From assembly GCF_003952225.1 (NCBI RefSeq), contig NZ_CP034437.1:3672501-3736500 (forward strand): a stretch of 64,000 bases of DNA, in the 5' to 3' direction. Under the pieces are notes generated by a model. The model was not told where the DNA came from and did no database searches. It worked only from the letters and a program-made list of their open reading frames with translations. This DNA comes from Paenibacillus albus. GTDB taxonomy: Bacteria > Bacillota > Bacilli > Paenibacillales > Paenibacillaceae. Below are positions 11,920 to 23,244 of this stretch, in pieces. Numbering within the stretch: the first letter of the stretch is position 1; each line of letters opens with the position of its first letter. A program made the translations under genes and the position numbers.

Positions 11920-12840
11920 CTAAATATGCGAAACCTTGGAGAACTTCTGCTTATACGTCTGCTCGAGACCAATCGAGATTAGATGGAATCCGAGGATGAA
12001 GACAATGTAAACGACAAGGGGAATGAACAGAACCCATTGATAAATAAATAGATAATCGCGCGCTTGTCCGATCAAGCCGCTCCATTCATTCGTACGGCTC
12101 ACATATTGAACGGGATCGAAGTACTGCGTCGTGCCTCCTACGAATATGTTGAAGATCGCAAGCTGGCCGAAGAGGCTGAGCGAAAGCACGATTTCTTGAA
12201 CGAATAGAATGAGGAAGCTTTCCAGCAGATGCGGGAAGATGTGTCTGCGAATGATCGTGAAGTGACCGGATCCGATCGATTTGGCAGATAGGATGAACTG
12301 CTTCTCCCGCAGAATCATCGTCTTCTCTTTCATCGTGGACGCAACAGTTGGAGTGCCAACGAGCGTTAGTATGACGGCAAGTATGGTTGTCATATAGAGC
12401 GGTGAAGCTGCTGGATTCATGGTAATCCCGATCATGATCATCCATACGATTATGAAGATCGGGATGCCATTCAGTATGTTCCAAATCGGAAGCTTCTCGG
12501 TTCGAGCAGGCTTTGCTTTGCTAATATAACCGAGGAACAAGCCAATTGTGCCTCCCAATAGAAGGCGAGAAATTGCTATAACCAGCGATACAAAAATCGT
12601 ATATTTCGATCCAGCCAGCAGCTTCGCCAGCATATCGTAGCCTTCTTTGTCCGTGCCAAGCGGGTACTGCTTATTAGGCGCAATCGGAGGTACGGTGAGG
12701 TCACCATCGCCGTTCCCATCGACTACATAAGTGACGCCCTGATGCTCATCGAGACTGTGCGGAGCGAAATATTGGCCGAATAGAGAGGCTGCAATCATGA
12801 GGACGATGATAAGGAGTCCAGCCAACAATGATTTATTCAT
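11920..12840 (-). CDS. Peptide/oligopeptide-type ABC transporter permease (DppC/OppC-like)
   Basis: A 306-residue inner membrane permease. An N-terminal helix is followed by an extracytoplasmic loop containing LGTDKEGYDMLAKLLAGSKYT, the hallmark of OppC/DppC proteins (GTDxxGRD). About five further helices and a cytoplasmic EAA-like loop (KSIGSGHFTIIRRHIFPHLLESFL) follow. It overlaps the upstream permease gene by four bases (ATGA), so both are translated together. No binding protein or ATPase gene is adjacent; the transported substrate is unknown. Confidence 0.85.
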   Translation of the reverse strand: MNKSLLAGLLIIVLMIAASLFGQYFAPHSLDEHQGVTYVVDGNGDGDLTVPPIAPNKQYPLGTDKEGYDMLAKLLAGSKYTIFVSLVIAISRLLLGGTIGLFLGYISKAKPARTEKLPIWNILNGIPIFIIVWMIMIGITMNPAASPLYMTTILAVILTLVGTPTVASTMKEKTMILREKQFILSAKSIGSGHFTIIRRHIFPHLLESFLILFVQEIVLSLSLFGQLAIFNIFVGGTTQYFDPVQYVSRTNEWSGLIGQARDYLFIYQWVLFIPLVVYIVFILGFHLISIGLEQTYKQKFSKVSHI

Positions 12841-13724
12841 CGGATAATCACCTTCTCTGCACCAAAAATAACGAGCCGAAGCAAGCTGTAAACAATCGCA
12901 TAGAGCAGCAGAAGGGTTAGAATGCCGTTCACTACTAAGCTATATTGATAGCCGTCAAATGCGAATGCGTTGGAGAATACGAACATGGTCACGCCGCCAA
13001 GATTGAACAGATATTCAAAGATAAACAAGTTTCCGAACAAAATGCCCATAAATTTGTGCAGATCGGCTTTGACGAAGGGCAGTACATTCGGAAGTGCATG
13101 GTAGAAAATAATGTACCGCTTGCTAAGGCCGCGTGCCTTAGCAAAGTTAATGTAATCCTCAGTCAAAGTGTTGCTCATGTGCAGCGCGACGTTGCGAATC
13201 ATGTAATTCGCTGGAATGATAATCGTCGAGATAAGCGGCAGTGCAATCGCCGGATCATCGGTTGAGAAGCTGGCGACGTCGAAGATGACATAGCCGGTCT
13301 CCGTTGCGATGAACACAATGAGAAATTGGAGCAGAAGGACAATAACAAAGTCGGGCATTACAGCCGTCAATTCCAGTATCCGCTTCAGCCATTTAATGCG
13401 GGATATACCGAAATAAACACCGAGCAGGACGCCGAGCGTCGCTCCGATGAGTCCGCCAACGGTGATGTAGAAGAAGGTGACGGAGAAGCTGCTGCCAATC
13501 TGATCCCAGAATGAATGCTCTGTTTTGCCAGAGAGATATTGGAACGATTGACCGCTCCACATGCCTTTCATATACTCGGCAATCGTCGAGAAGCCGCCAG
13601 ACCAATTAAATGATAGCGCGCCTTCAAAATGATCCGTTTGGAGTACGACGGGAAACATCCCGAATAGGAGAACGAACAGTAGAATACCGGGTACAAGCAG
13701 CGTAATTTGTAAAGCTTTCGGCAT
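12837..13724 (-). CDS. Peptide/oligopeptide-type ABC transporter permease (DppB/OppB-like)
   Basis: A 295-residue membrane protein with an N-terminal helix, a long extracytoplasmic loop, and a core of about five helices. The EAA-like loop is ARGLSKRYIIFYHALPNVLP, close to the OppB consensus. ATG 13724 (MPKALQITLLVPG) is preferred over an upstream TTG (13742) because AAAGGAAG precedes it at a proper distance. It forms an operon with the following OppC-like gene. The N-terminal part (PVVLQTDHFEGALSFNWSGGFSTIAEYMKG) is unlike classical OppB, so the pair may belong to a divergent subfamily. Confidence 0.82.
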   Translation of the reverse strand: MPKALQITLLVPGILLFVLLFGMFPVVLQTDHFEGALSFNWSGGFSTIAEYMKGMWSGQSFQYLSGKTEHSFWDQIGSSFSVTFFYITVGGLIGATLGVLLGVYFGISRIKWLKRILELTAVMPDFVIVLLLQFLIVFIATETGYVIFDVASFSTDDPAIALPLISTIIIPANYMIRNVALHMSNTLTEDYINFAKARGLSKRYIIFYHALPNVLPFVKADLHKFMGILFGNLFIFEYLFNLGGVTMFVFSNAFAFDGYQYSLVVNGILTLLLLYAIVYSLLRLVIFGAEKVIIR

Positions 13725-13855
13725 ACATGGGCTTCCTTTCAATCAGAGTGACTGGTAGATTTAGCGTTTTTTTTCTAATATTTCACCCTATTAAGTATAG
13801 CCCTTTGCTTTGTATATGCAACCTTTCATTGGTTAGTAGCAAATGGAAACAGCGG

Positions 13856-14608
13856 TTATTCGATATAGATCATTTTGCGTGTCATGCCGCCGTCAACGAC
13901 AAGATTCGTCCCAGTTACGAAATCATTTCCAGCATCTGTGAGGTACATGCATGCTCTCGCAATATCATCCGGCTTGCCGACTCGGCCGGCAGGGTGCTGA
14001 GAATGGTCTTCAGGGCGTAGCTGGCTGTAGTCGCCGTTCTCAATCCAGCCGGGGCTGATCGCGTTGACCCGGATGCCATCAGGGCCGAGCGAAGCGGCGA
14101 GCGCATGCGTCAGTGAGAGGATGCCGCCTTTGGATGCGGCATAGGCTTCCGAATTCGGTTCCGACATCAGTGCACGCGTGGATGCTATATTAACGATGGA
14201 ACCTCCGCCATTGCTCCGCATAAGCTTTGCAGATTCCTTGGCGCATAAGAAGCTGGCCCGCAGATTGGTATGAATGACGTAGTCCCATTCGTCGACGGAC
14301 AGGTCGTAGATGGATTTCCACGCGCCGAGTCCCGCATTGTTGATGAGCACGTCCAGCCGGTCCGTGTGCTCCCGCAGCCAGGCGAAGAACGATTCAATCT
14401 GGGCAGCTTCGCTGAGATCGAGAGCGTAGGTTAATGGCATTAACAGCCCGCCTGCTGATCGGATGAGCTCCGCAGTCTGCTCTAGTGACTCCTTGTTCTT
14501 ATCAATAAGAATCGTGCGTGCCCCTTGCCCGGCATAGGCCAGCGCTAACGTTCTGCCAATGCCGTTGCCCGCACCGGTAATGAGCACAACTTGGTTGTTC
14601 GCTTTCAT
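13856..14608 (-). CDS. SDR-family NAD(P)-dependent oxidoreductase
   Basis: A 250-residue classical short-chain dehydrogenase. Seen: the cofactor motif TGAGNGIG near residues 11-18, NNAG around residue 89, catalytic Ser in IVNIAST, YAASKGG with Tyr and Lys, and ISPGWIENG. The acidic IDKN after beta2 favours NAD over NADP. The closing VTGTNLVVDGGM is typical. GGAGGAAAT precedes the ATG. It stands alone between the permeases and the signalling gene; the substrate is not assignable. Confidence 0.9.
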   Translation of the reverse strand: MKANNQVVLITGAGNGIGRTLALAYAGQGARTILIDKNKESLEQTAELIRSAGGLLMPLTYALDLSEAAQIESFFAWLREHTDRLDVLINNAGLGAWKSIYDLSVDEWDYVIHTNLRASFLCAKESAKLMRSNGGGSIVNIASTRALMSEPNSEAYAASKGGILSLTHALAASLGPDGIRVNAISPGWIENGDYSQLRPEDHSQHPAGRVGKPDDIARACMYLTDAGNDFVTGTNLVVDGGMTRKMIYIE

Positions 14609-14895
14609 CTTATTTCCTCCACCGTGAGTATGTATTTTTATGATCAGATATACAGGTTAGTGGATCGAATGTCAAACATCGCCATCATTTAGAGGATACA
14701 AATTAAGGAAGCTATATGTCGAGGATGGAAATTTTTGTTACCGAAATCGACAGAATGGGCGTAAGTCCCTACTTTTTTTGTAGTTTTGATGGCGTTTTCA
14801 TAATTAAGTGTAGAAATCTGTAAGGCTTCCATAGTATTTTTATACTATAAGGAAAAATAGATACCTACTAACGGGTACATGTACACCACTACGGA
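14609..14895. other. Divergent intergenic region with small palindromes
   Basis: No gene is seen here. ATAGTAT-TTTT-ATACTAT lies around 14832-14848 and a 10-bp palindrome GTACATGTAC at 14875-14884, just before the GGDEF-EAL gene; either could be a binding site. No c-di-GMP riboswitch fold was recognised. Confidence 0.4.
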
Positions 14896-17661
14896 ATGGG
14901 GATTAATTTAATGTTAAAAGAACAAATGAGATATTCTCGTCTTGCGAATTTAACGAAGTTAATCAATACGAAGCTCGAATTGCGAGAAGTATTAGAGCAT
15001 GTAACAACTGCGATTTCCGAAGAAATCGTCCGGTGCAATTCCGTAGGCATCTACTTGCCCCAAGAAGATGGCACGTTCCGCGGCTATGTGGGTAAGCCAA
15101 GTGTTATAAACGGTTGGACTATAGATATGCATGTTATCGATACAGAGATGGACCTCCTCGCGAAAGAAGTCATTGAGACGAAGCGCACGATCTATATCCC
15201 TGACACGTCAAAGGACTCGCGGCCTGACCCGAGAGCCGTGCAAGGATTCCAGATCAAATCGCTGCTCGTACTCCCGATTTCATTCGAGCAAGAATTGTTT
15301 GGCCTCGTATTCCTGTTTGACTATGGAATTCCGATGAATTTGACCAATTCGGAAATTCAGACCGTTGAAGCGTATGTGAATATGGCGGCGGTTGCAATCC
15401 AGAACGCGAAGAACATGACGCATATGGAGAATTTGATCTACGAGAAGCAGCTGCTGCTCGATGTTACTCGTGATTTGGCTATGTGCTCGACGATGCAGGA
15501 GAGCCTGGATAGCTGCTTCTTCTACCTCGGCAAGGTGCTTGATAACTACAACATTGGCGTGCATCTCTTAGATCCGATCACAGAAACGCAAATTCGCCCG
15601 GCCAAGCTGAGCAAGAACAGTGATTGGACAGAAGAAGATTGGATGCAGCAGCATAACAAAATTCGTATCGATGAAAGCAATGATCCAGTCATCCAAGAGG
15701 TTATTCGGACGAAGAAAGCTGTCCTGATTCCAGATGTGTTCGCGGATAGCCGGCCGAATCACGAGGTTTGCCGCAACTTCGGCATAAAAGGAATGCTTAT
15801 CTTCCCAATTCTATCTTTGGGTGAAGTGCTAGGCGTTATTCCAGTCGTGAATCTAGATGATAATGAAACGTTCGCTAATATCTCGGAGACCAAGATGCAG
15901 CTGGCCCAATCCATCGTAGACGCTACCGCATCGACGCTGTCGAATCTGCTCTACATGGAGAAGCAGGAAATTATCATTAAAGAACGGACCTCCGAGATTA
16001 CGTTCAAGAACCGAGAGCTCGAGCGTGTCATTACGGAACTTCAGCAGTTAAGCCGCGAGAAGGAACTTATTCTGAACTCTGCGGGCGAAGGTATCTTCGG
16101 GCTTGATCTTGACCGCAGCATTACGTTCTGTAATCCGGCGGGCATTGCGATGCTTGGTTATGAATCAAGCAGCGAGCTGATCGGACAGCCTTCAAGGCTT
16201 ATCTTCAACGTGAAGCATCGGGAGAGCGAAGATGAGAAGTTTCTGCGGAAGGACAATACGAGCTTTACCGTGGAATACGTTATTTCCTCCATCCGAGAGG
16301 GAGACGAAATTGTCGGTGAGGTAGTAACGTTCAAAGATATTACGCAGCGCAAGCAGATGGAAGAAGAAATTAAGTACCGCGCGTATTTCGACAGCCTAAC
16401 CGATCTGCCTAACCGGCTTCTGCTGAAGGACCGGCTCAGCCAAGGGCTGACTCAAGCGCAGATTAACGGAGAGAAGCTGGCTGTGCTGTACTTGGACTTG
16501 GACCGATTCAAGTTCATCAATGACTCGCTCGGACACAGCTATGGTGACTTGCTGCTGCGCGACGTGGCGAAGCGACTTAGTGACTGCGTGCCTAAAGGGG
16601 CGACTGTTTCCCGGCAAGGCGGGGATGAATTTACGATTTTCCTCCCGAACATCAGGAATGAGATCGAGGTGCAGAAAGTCGTTCAGCTTGTTATTGATTC
16701 CTTCACCGATCCTTTCCAGCTGCTGGAGAACGAAATTTATATGAAGGCCAGCATCGGCATCAGCTTATATCCGGATAACGGCGATACGACGGAGACACTG
16801 ATTAAGAACGCGGATACCGCGATGTACAAGTCGAAAGAAATTTCGGGCAACAGCTACCATTTCTTTAAGGAAGGCATGGATACGCGTACATTCGAGCGCG
16901 TCAAACTGGAGAACGATCTCTATAAAGCGCTGGATCAGAATGAGCTTGAAATCTACTACCAGCCGCAATACAACAATAAGACGAGCCGCATTGTAGGCGT
17001 TGAGGCGCTGCTGCGCTGGAATCATCCGAAGCAGGGCATGATTGCCCCTGATGCCTTCATCCCGATTGCGGAAGAGACGGCGCTAATCGTGCCGATTGGC
17101 GAATGGGTGCTGCGAGAGTCATGCAAGCAGCTCAAAGCTTGGCAGAATCAAGGATTCCCGCTCGAGAGCATGTCCGTCAATTTGTCGGTGCGCCAGTTCG
17201 AACAGAACAATCTGTTCACTATGGTTAGCAGTGTGCTATCTGAGGTTGGCTTGCCGCCAGAGCAGCTGGAGCTTGAGCTGACGGAGAATCTGATTATAAA
17301 GAACAGAGAATTGACACTCAAGACGATGAAAGATTTGAAGGGGCTTGGCATCAGGATCGCGATCGATGATTTTGGGACAGGCTACTCGTCGCTCGGTTAT
17401 TTGAAGAGCTTGCCTATCGATACGCTGAAGATCGACAAATCATTCATCCAGGACATTACCAATGATGACGATAACGCCGCCATTACCGATACGATCATTA
17501 CACTTGCTCAAAACTTGAATTTGAACGTTATTGCCGAAGGCGTTGAAACGAAGCAGCATGTAGAGTTTTTATCTGCAAGGGACTGTTACTTAATGCAAGG
17601 CTACTTCTTCAGTCGTCCCATGAAAGCGATGGATATTGCAAAGCAATTTCTTACGGTTTAA
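14896..17661 (+). CDS. GAF-GAF-PAS-GGDEF-EAL cyclic-di-GMP signalling protein
   Basis: A 921-residue cytoplasmic protein with two GAF domains (about 20-165 and 185-350), a short coiled coil (360-395), a PAS domain (about 395-490), a GGDEF domain with intact GGDEF at 575-579, and an EAL domain with EAL at 703-705. The EAL domain keeps [30 protein letters not shown] and EGVET, so phosphodiesterase activity is likely. The GGDEF motif is intact, so synthesis is possible too, but no RxxD inhibitory site stands five residues before it. No membrane segments are seen. An alternative start is ATG 14911. Confidence 0.93.
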   Translation: MGINLMLKEQMRYSRLANLTKLINTKLELREVLEHVTTAISEEIVRCNSVGIYLPQEDGTFRGYVGKPSVINGWTIDMHVIDTEMDLLAKEVIETKRTIYIPDTSKDSRPDPRAVQGFQIKSLLVLPISFEQELFGLVFLFDYGIPMNLTNSEIQTVEAYVNMAAVAIQNAKNMTHMENLIYEKQLLLDVTRDLAMCSTMQESLDSCFFYLGKVLDNYNIGVHLLDPITETQIRPAKLSKNSDWTEEDWMQQHNKIRIDESNDPVIQEVIRTKKAVLIPDVFADSRPNHEVCRNFGIKGMLIFPILSLGEVLGVIPVVNLDDNETFANISETKMQLAQSIVDATASTLSNLLYMEKQEIIIKERTSEITFKNRELERVITELQQLSREKELILNSAGEGIFGLDLDRSITFCNPAGIAMLGYESSSELIGQPSRLIFNVKHRESEDEKFLRKDNTSFTVEYVISSIREGDEIVGEVVTFKDITQRKQMEEEIKYRAYFDSLTDLPNRLLLKDRLSQGLTQAQINGEKLAVLYLDLDRFKFINDSLGHSYGDLLLRDVAKRLSDCVPKGATVSRQGGDEFTIFLPNIRNEIEVQKVVQLVIDSFTDPFQLLENEIYMKASIGISLYPDNGDTTETLIKNADTAMYKSKEISGNSYHFFKEGMDTRTFERVKLENDLYKALDQNELEIYYQPQYNNKTSRIVGVEALLRWNHPKQGMIAPDAFIPIAEETALIVPIGEWVLRESCKQLKAWQNQGFPLESMSVNLSVRQFEQNNLFTMVSSVLSEVGLPPEQLELELTENLIIKNRELTLKTMKDLKGLGIRIAIDDFGTGYSSLGYLKSLPIDTLKIDKSFIQDITNDDDNAAITDTIITLAQNLNLNVIAEGVETKQHVEFLSARDCYLMQGYFFSRPMKAMDIAKQFLTV

Positions 17662-17689
17662 AAAATGGGCGATATGGAGGCGAGCTACA

Positions 17690-19336
17690 ATGAGAGCAGC
17701 TAGAGCTGTTTTGGAGTTTTTGAAGGAAAATGGGGTTGAGCATTTGTTTGGTATTCCGGCAGGGTCGGTCAACGCTATATTTGACGAGCTCTATGACATG
17801 CCGGAGATCGCTCCAGTCGTTACTAAGCATGAAGGTGCTGCTTCTTATATGGCGGCAGCCTATGCAAAGTACACCGGCCGGCTTAGCGTGAGCATTGGCT
17901 GCAGCGGTCCTGGCGCAACCAATCTAGTCACTGGAGCAGCGAACGCAATGCGTGAGCATCTGCCCGTGTTGTTTCTGACCGGAGCGGTGCCCGTGGGAAC
18001 GATGGGACTTAACGCTTCGCAGGAGCTTGATGTGAGCCCGGTGTTCCGCCCAGTTACCAAGTACAGCGTGCTGGTCACAGAAGCGAAGGATGTGCTTCGC
18101 GAAGTAGCCAAAGCGTGTCAAATCGCAATCTCCGGTGTACCTGGTCCCGTACATGTTGCGCTACCTATTGATGTTCAGCATGCGGATGTCGGCATGCCCG
18201 TTATCCCGCCATTACTCCCGAGAAAACCCATCGTTCCAGCACTCGCTGTCATTGAGAAAGCGGCGAAGGCACTCCGCGAGAAGAAACAAGGCTGCATCTT
18301 CGTTGGGCAAGGCGTCAGAGACTCCGTTGATTCCTTGCTTGAGCTTGCAGAGCTGTTAGGCTGGCCGATCGTGACGACACCGCAGGCGAAAGGTTACATA
18401 CCAGAGAGCCATCCGCAGTATGTGGGCGTGTTTGGCTTCGCTGGGCATGAAGCTGCATCGAACTTAATCGCGGACGACAGCGGCGGGGCGCTCCTCATCG
18501 TAGGCTCCAGCCTTGGCGAGACAGCGACGAATAACTACAACACGAACTTAACAAAAGGCCGCTACTCGGTTCAGCTGGATTTCGATCAGACGGTCTTTAA
18601 CCGTAAATACAGTATTGACATGCCGGTGCTAGGGGATATCAACTTAAGCCTGATTATGCTAATTGAGGAGTTACGGACACTCGGAATTCCAAAGCGAAGT
18701 GTGCAATCGGTATATCAAGGCGGTGTAGAAACGCGTCCTGTCCTCACGGAGGAGTACACGACCAAGAATGTGCTGCTGCAGTTGCAGCAATGCTTGCCTG
18801 AGAGCACTCGGTACACGGTGGATATCGGGGAGTTCATGTCCTACGTCATTCATCATATGAAAGTGCTCGATCAGGATACATACAATATTAACGTTCATTT
18901 CGGGGCGATGGGAACTGGAATAGCCTCTGCGATCGGCTCCAAGCTGGCGGAGCCGGAGCGACCTGTCGTCTGCATCACTGGCGATGGCTGCTTCTTCATG
19001 CACGGTATGGATATTCTAACGGCGAAGGAGTTTGGCTTGCCCATCCTTTTCGTTATCATTAACAATGCACGTCTTGGCATGGTCTATCACGGACATTCGC
19101 TCCAATTCAAGAGAACGCACCATTCCTTCGAGCAAGAAGCGGTAGATATTGCGGGGATGGCCGCGGCCATGGGCATTCCGAGCCTGCGGGTAACGGGTAT
19201 GGACGAGCTGCAGCAAGCCAACATCGAGCCCCTGCTGGCTCTGAACGGACCAGCACTTGTGGAGGTCGTGCTGAAAGATAACAACACGCCTCCGATGGGT
19301 GATCGTGTGAAGTTTTTATCATCCTTCGGCAAGTAG
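17690..19336 (+). CDS. Thiamine-diphosphate enzyme of the acetolactate synthase family
   Basis: A 548-residue enzyme with the three-domain layout of the family: N-terminal Pyr domain with HLFGIPAGSVNAIFDEL and the catalytic Glu in TKHEGAASYMAAAYA; a middle domain; and a C-terminal PP domain with the ThDP motif GDGCFFMHGMDIL...IINNARLGMVYHG. Family members include acetolactate synthase, pyruvate oxidase and related carboligases; nothing decides which. No small regulatory subunit gene is nearby, which argues against the anabolic IlvB. ATG 17690 is chosen because GGAGG precedes it; the frame is open further upstream into the previous gene. Confidence 0.85.
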   Translation: MRAARAVLEFLKENGVEHLFGIPAGSVNAIFDELYDMPEIAPVVTKHEGAASYMAAAYAKYTGRLSVSIGCSGPGATNLVTGAANAMREHLPVLFLTGAVPVGTMGLNASQELDVSPVFRPVTKYSVLVTEAKDVLREVAKACQIAISGVPGPVHVALPIDVQHADVGMPVIPPLLPRKPIVPALAVIEKAAKALREKKQGCIFVGQGVRDSVDSLLELAELLGWPIVTTPQAKGYIPESHPQYVGVFGFAGHEAASNLIADDSGGALLIVGSSLGETATNNYNTNLTKGRYSVQLDFDQTVFNRKYSIDMPVLGDINLSLIMLIEELRTLGIPKRSVQSVYQGGVETRPVLTEEYTTKNVLLQLQQCLPESTRYTVDIGEFMSYVIHHMKVLDQDTYNINVHFGAMGTGIASAIGSKLAEPERPVVCITGDGCFFMHGMDILTAKEFGLPILFVIINNARLGMVYHGHSLQFKRTHHSFEQEAVDIAGMAAAMGIPSLRVTGMDELQQANIEPLLALNGPALVEVVLKDNNTPPMGDRVKFLSSFGK

Positions 19337-19347
19337 ATGCTTAGGCG

Positions 19348-19914
19348 TTAAAAACTTGCACATGCAGTGCGAATAAAAGTGATAAGGGTTCTCATCGTTT
19401 GGCCTTTGAAGGCGTCGGAGACGGGTTCACCAGATGGATCCGCATAGCTGCAGCTTTGGCTGGCTTGGTCGTAAGTAAAGCCTAGAAGGACAAGCGCTTC
19501 GCTAAGCTCCTGCGGCATAGAGTTCGAACCGGATTGCTGTGCGTAGTAAGCGGTTGGCGTAATGGTGACGTCCACGTCTCCGGCGCCGGTATGTACGACA
19601 AACAAATCGTCTTGCTGCTGCAGCATCCAGTTATCTTTCGAGAATAGCGAGATTCTTGCGCCTTCCAGAGCGGAGAGCGCATCGAGGTTGATCGCGAGCG
19701 TCTCATTCAATGTGCGGCGTACATCCGGTCCTGCTGCTGCTCCAGCGGCTTGCTCAAGATATGTATCGAGGACCGATTGCGGGAGAGGCGTCAGCGGCAA
19801 TGTACGGAGGTCAATGTTGAAAATTTGGCGGATAATCGCAAGCAGCTCTGTGCTTCTGATGTTGGCGGCACTTGCTTCGATAAGCTTGTCCATCTGTGCG
19901 GCTTTCGTCGTCAT
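19348..19914 (-). CDS. Hypothetical protein, 188 residues
   Basis: I do not recognise this protein. It is soluble, without signal peptide or membrane segment. The N-terminal half is helical (MDKLIEASAANIRSTELLAIIRQIF), the C-terminal half mixed, ending VSDAFKGQTMRTLITFIRTACASF. Codon use resembles its neighbours and GGGAGCG precedes the ATG, so it is probably real. It is convergent with the ThDP enzyme, 11 bases between the stop codons, with no obvious shared terminator. Confidence 0.65.
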   Translation of the reverse strand: MTTKAAQMDKLIEASAANIRSTELLAIIRQIFNIDLRTLPLTPLPQSVLDTYLEQAAGAAAGPDVRRTLNETLAINLDALSALEGARISLFSKDNWMLQQQDDLFVVHTGAGDVDVTITPTAYYAQQSGSNSMPQELSEALVLLGFTYDQASQSCSYADPSGEPVSDAFKGQTMRTLITFIRTACASF

Positions 19915-20019
19915 GGTATTTCGCTCCCGTCATGAGAATGTTTCGTTAAGCTCATTAACAATTATAATGGAAAAGCTTGCATAGTTGTGCATGGAATTAG
20001 CAATTTCAGTGAAGGATAC

Positions 20020-20048
20020 GAAAGCCCGGACTTCCATGTCCGGGCTTT
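20020..20048. other. Terminator-like hairpin in the divergent region before selO
   Basis: GAAAGCCCGGAC and GTCCGGGCTTTC form a perfect 12-bp stem with loop TTCCAT. It lies between two divergently transcribed genes, about 80 bases before the SelO start, where no transcript is expected to end. It could attenuate a leader transcript or mark the end of an unannotated RNA. Confidence 0.55.
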
Positions 20049-20130
20049 CTGTGTCGTTGTTGGTGGTTATTTTCAGAGGATTCATCTAAAATAGAGCTAA
20101 TGAAGTTTTTGCCAAGAGAGAAGGGATCGA

Positions 20131-21609
<1,479 letters not shown>

Positions 21610-21613
21610 GCTG

Positions 21614-21652
21614 AAGACGATAGACATCACAAAATGTCTGTCGTCTTTTTCA
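21614..21652 (+). terminator. Terminator behind selO
   Basis: AAGACGATAGACAT pairs with ATGTCTGTCGTCTT with one G-U pair, followed by a T run into TTTTTCATTTTT. Confidence 0.85.
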
Positions 21653-21711
21653 TTTTTAAGGTACACTATTTCCTGTAATTGTAAATAAAATTGGGGGCAG
21701 GTGAAGCTAGC

Positions 21712-22641
21712 ATGACCGCATATGAAAAGCCGATTATCGATCCAGAAGAGATTGAACAGATCCTGACCGCGCAGTTAGGGACTAGCCCTATCACCGAGCT
21801 TATGCCAATGACAGGCGGGAATCTTAGCCGAGTATTCTCGTTTCAGCATGGCGGGCGAGACGCAGTCATCAAATTCAGCGATCTGGCAGGCGCTTATGAT
21901 ACGGAGCGTTTCGTGTCAGAGCTCTTATCGCGACATGGCGTGCCATTTCCTCGATGCCTTGGACAAGGGCAAGTCAAGGAATTATCCTATTCCATTCTTG
22001 AACGAGTGCCTGGGGCAATGTTGATTGATTGTACAGACGAACAGAAGAAGGCGCAGCTTCCGGAGTTGATCCGAATCTTGGCTCAGATGAACGAAGTGCC
22101 GGTTGATACGACACATGGCTACGGCTGGATCAAGCCGGATGGGAATGGGACATCTCCGGCATGGATGGCACATATCGAATCTTTCTACGCGGAGGATCAG
22201 ACAGGGAGCTTCTGGGAAGGCTGGTATGACCTCTTCGAGACGACATTTCTGGAGAAGGATATTTTCGACGAGTGTTACGCCCGGCTGCTGCACTATGTTC
22301 CGTTTAATGAGCCGCATCGGCACTTTGTCCATGGCGACTTTCATCCTTGGAACGTAATGTCAAGCGGCGAACGGATTACGGGCATCATTGACGGCAACTA
22401 TGTGTATGGAGATTATCTGCTTGATTTGGAGACACTGGTCGGCACGCTAGGTGAGCTGGACGTGGTTGCGGCATATCAGCAGCATGTTCAAGAGAAGGGC
22501 ATCGTAATTCCGAACTTCGAAGAACGAATGCTAGGTGCGAGTTACTTCAAGGGGCTCGATGCGATGCGCTTCTACGCGAAGATGGGTTGGGAGGATGCTT
22601 ATCAAGGTCTCCGCAATACTTTAATAAATTTAGCTCGATAA
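21712..22641 (+). CDS. Aminoglycoside phosphotransferase (APH)-family kinase
   Basis: A 309-residue protein with the APH/choline-kinase fold: an N-lobe with AVIKFSD (lysine in the ATP pocket), the catalytic loop FVHGDFHPWNVM (about residues 205-216) and the metal-binding GIIDGNYVYGDYLLDLETLVG. The IID is followed by Gly-Asn rather than the usual Trp/Phe. The substrate is unknown; resistance should not be assumed from the fold. ATG 21712 is preferred over TTG 21691. It begins an apparent three-gene run with the glycosylase and HAD genes. Confidence 0.85.
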   Translation: MTAYEKPIIDPEEIEQILTAQLGTSPITELMPMTGGNLSRVFSFQHGGRDAVIKFSDLAGAYDTERFVSELLSRHGVPFPRCLGQGQVKELSYSILERVPGAMLIDCTDEQKKAQLPELIRILAQMNEVPVDTTHGYGWIKPDGNGTSPAWMAHIESFYAEDQTGSFWEGWYDLFETTFLEKDIFDECYARLLHYVPFNEPHRHFVHGDFHPWNVMSSGERITGIIDGNYVYGDYLLDLETLVGTLGELDVVAAYQQHVQEKGIVIPNFEERMLGASYFKGLDAMRFYAKMGWEDAYQGLRNTLINLAR

Positions 22642-22665
22642 GTGGTTGAAGGGAAGTAAGGAAGC

Positions 22666-23244
22666 ATGGAAAATGGATCTCCTGCACGCTGTGCATGGGT
22701 CAACGAGGACCCGTTATATATCCACTATCATGATCATGAATGGGGCGTTCCCGTTCATGACGACCAAAAGCTGTTCGAGCTGCTCATTCTGGAAGGGGCT
22801 CAGGCGGGACTCAGCTGGTATACCGTCCTGCAGAAGCGTGAAGGGTATCGACAAGCCTTCGACGGTTTCGATCCGGAACGGATTGCTGCATACGACGATG
22901 CGAAGGTAGAGCAGCTAATGGGCAATCCTGCGATCATACGCAATAGGCTAAAGATTCAATCAGCGATTACGAATGCGAAGTGCTTCTTGAAGGTGCAGGC
23001 AGCGTATGGCAGCTTCGACAAGTATATCTGGCAGTTTATCGGTGGTGAGCCCGTACGTAATCATTGGCAAACGAAGTCCGAAGTACCCGCTACAACGCCG
23101 CAATCGGATGCAATGAGTAAAGATTTGAAGAAACGCGGCTTCAAGTTCGTCGGCTCGACAATCTGCTATGCCTATATGCAGGCGAGCGGAATGGTCAACG
23201 ACCATGCTATGGATTGCGATTGGTATACAGGTAAAGAGGTATAG
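22666..23244 (+). CDS. tag: DNA-3-methyladenine glycosylase I
   Basis: A 192-residue base-excision repair enzyme that removes 3-methyladenine from DNA. Seen: the N-terminal RCAWVNEDPLYIHYHDHEWGVP with zinc-ligand Cys and His, LFELLILEGAQAGLSWYTVLQKR (helix-hairpin-helix region and catalytic Glu), and C-terminal MVNDHAMDC with the remaining His and Cys zinc ligands. Length and motifs match the Tag family well. AAGGAAG precedes the ATG; it lies 24 bases after the APH-type kinase. Its stop codon falls inside a short tandem repeat. Confidence 0.95.
   Translation: MENGSPARCAWVNEDPLYIHYHDHEWGVPVHDDQKLFELLILEGAQAGLSWYTVLQKREGYRQAFDGFDPERIAAYDDAKVEQLMGNPAIIRNRLKIQSAITNAKCFLKVQAAYGSFDKYIWQFIGGEPVRNHWQTKSEVPATTPQSDAMSKDLKKRGFKFVGSTICYAYMQASGMVNDHAMDCDWYTGKEV

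Noticed and set aside
14700..14895. c-di-GMP riboswitch before the GGDEF-EAL gene
   Set aside because: A short GGGCGTAAGTCCC hairpin is present, but the GEMM consensus blocks are absent.
21712..22641. Antibiotic resistance call for the APH-fold genes (here and at 54899)
   Set aside because: The fold alone does not show aminoglycoside activity; both lack close resemblance to resistance enzymes that I can recognise.
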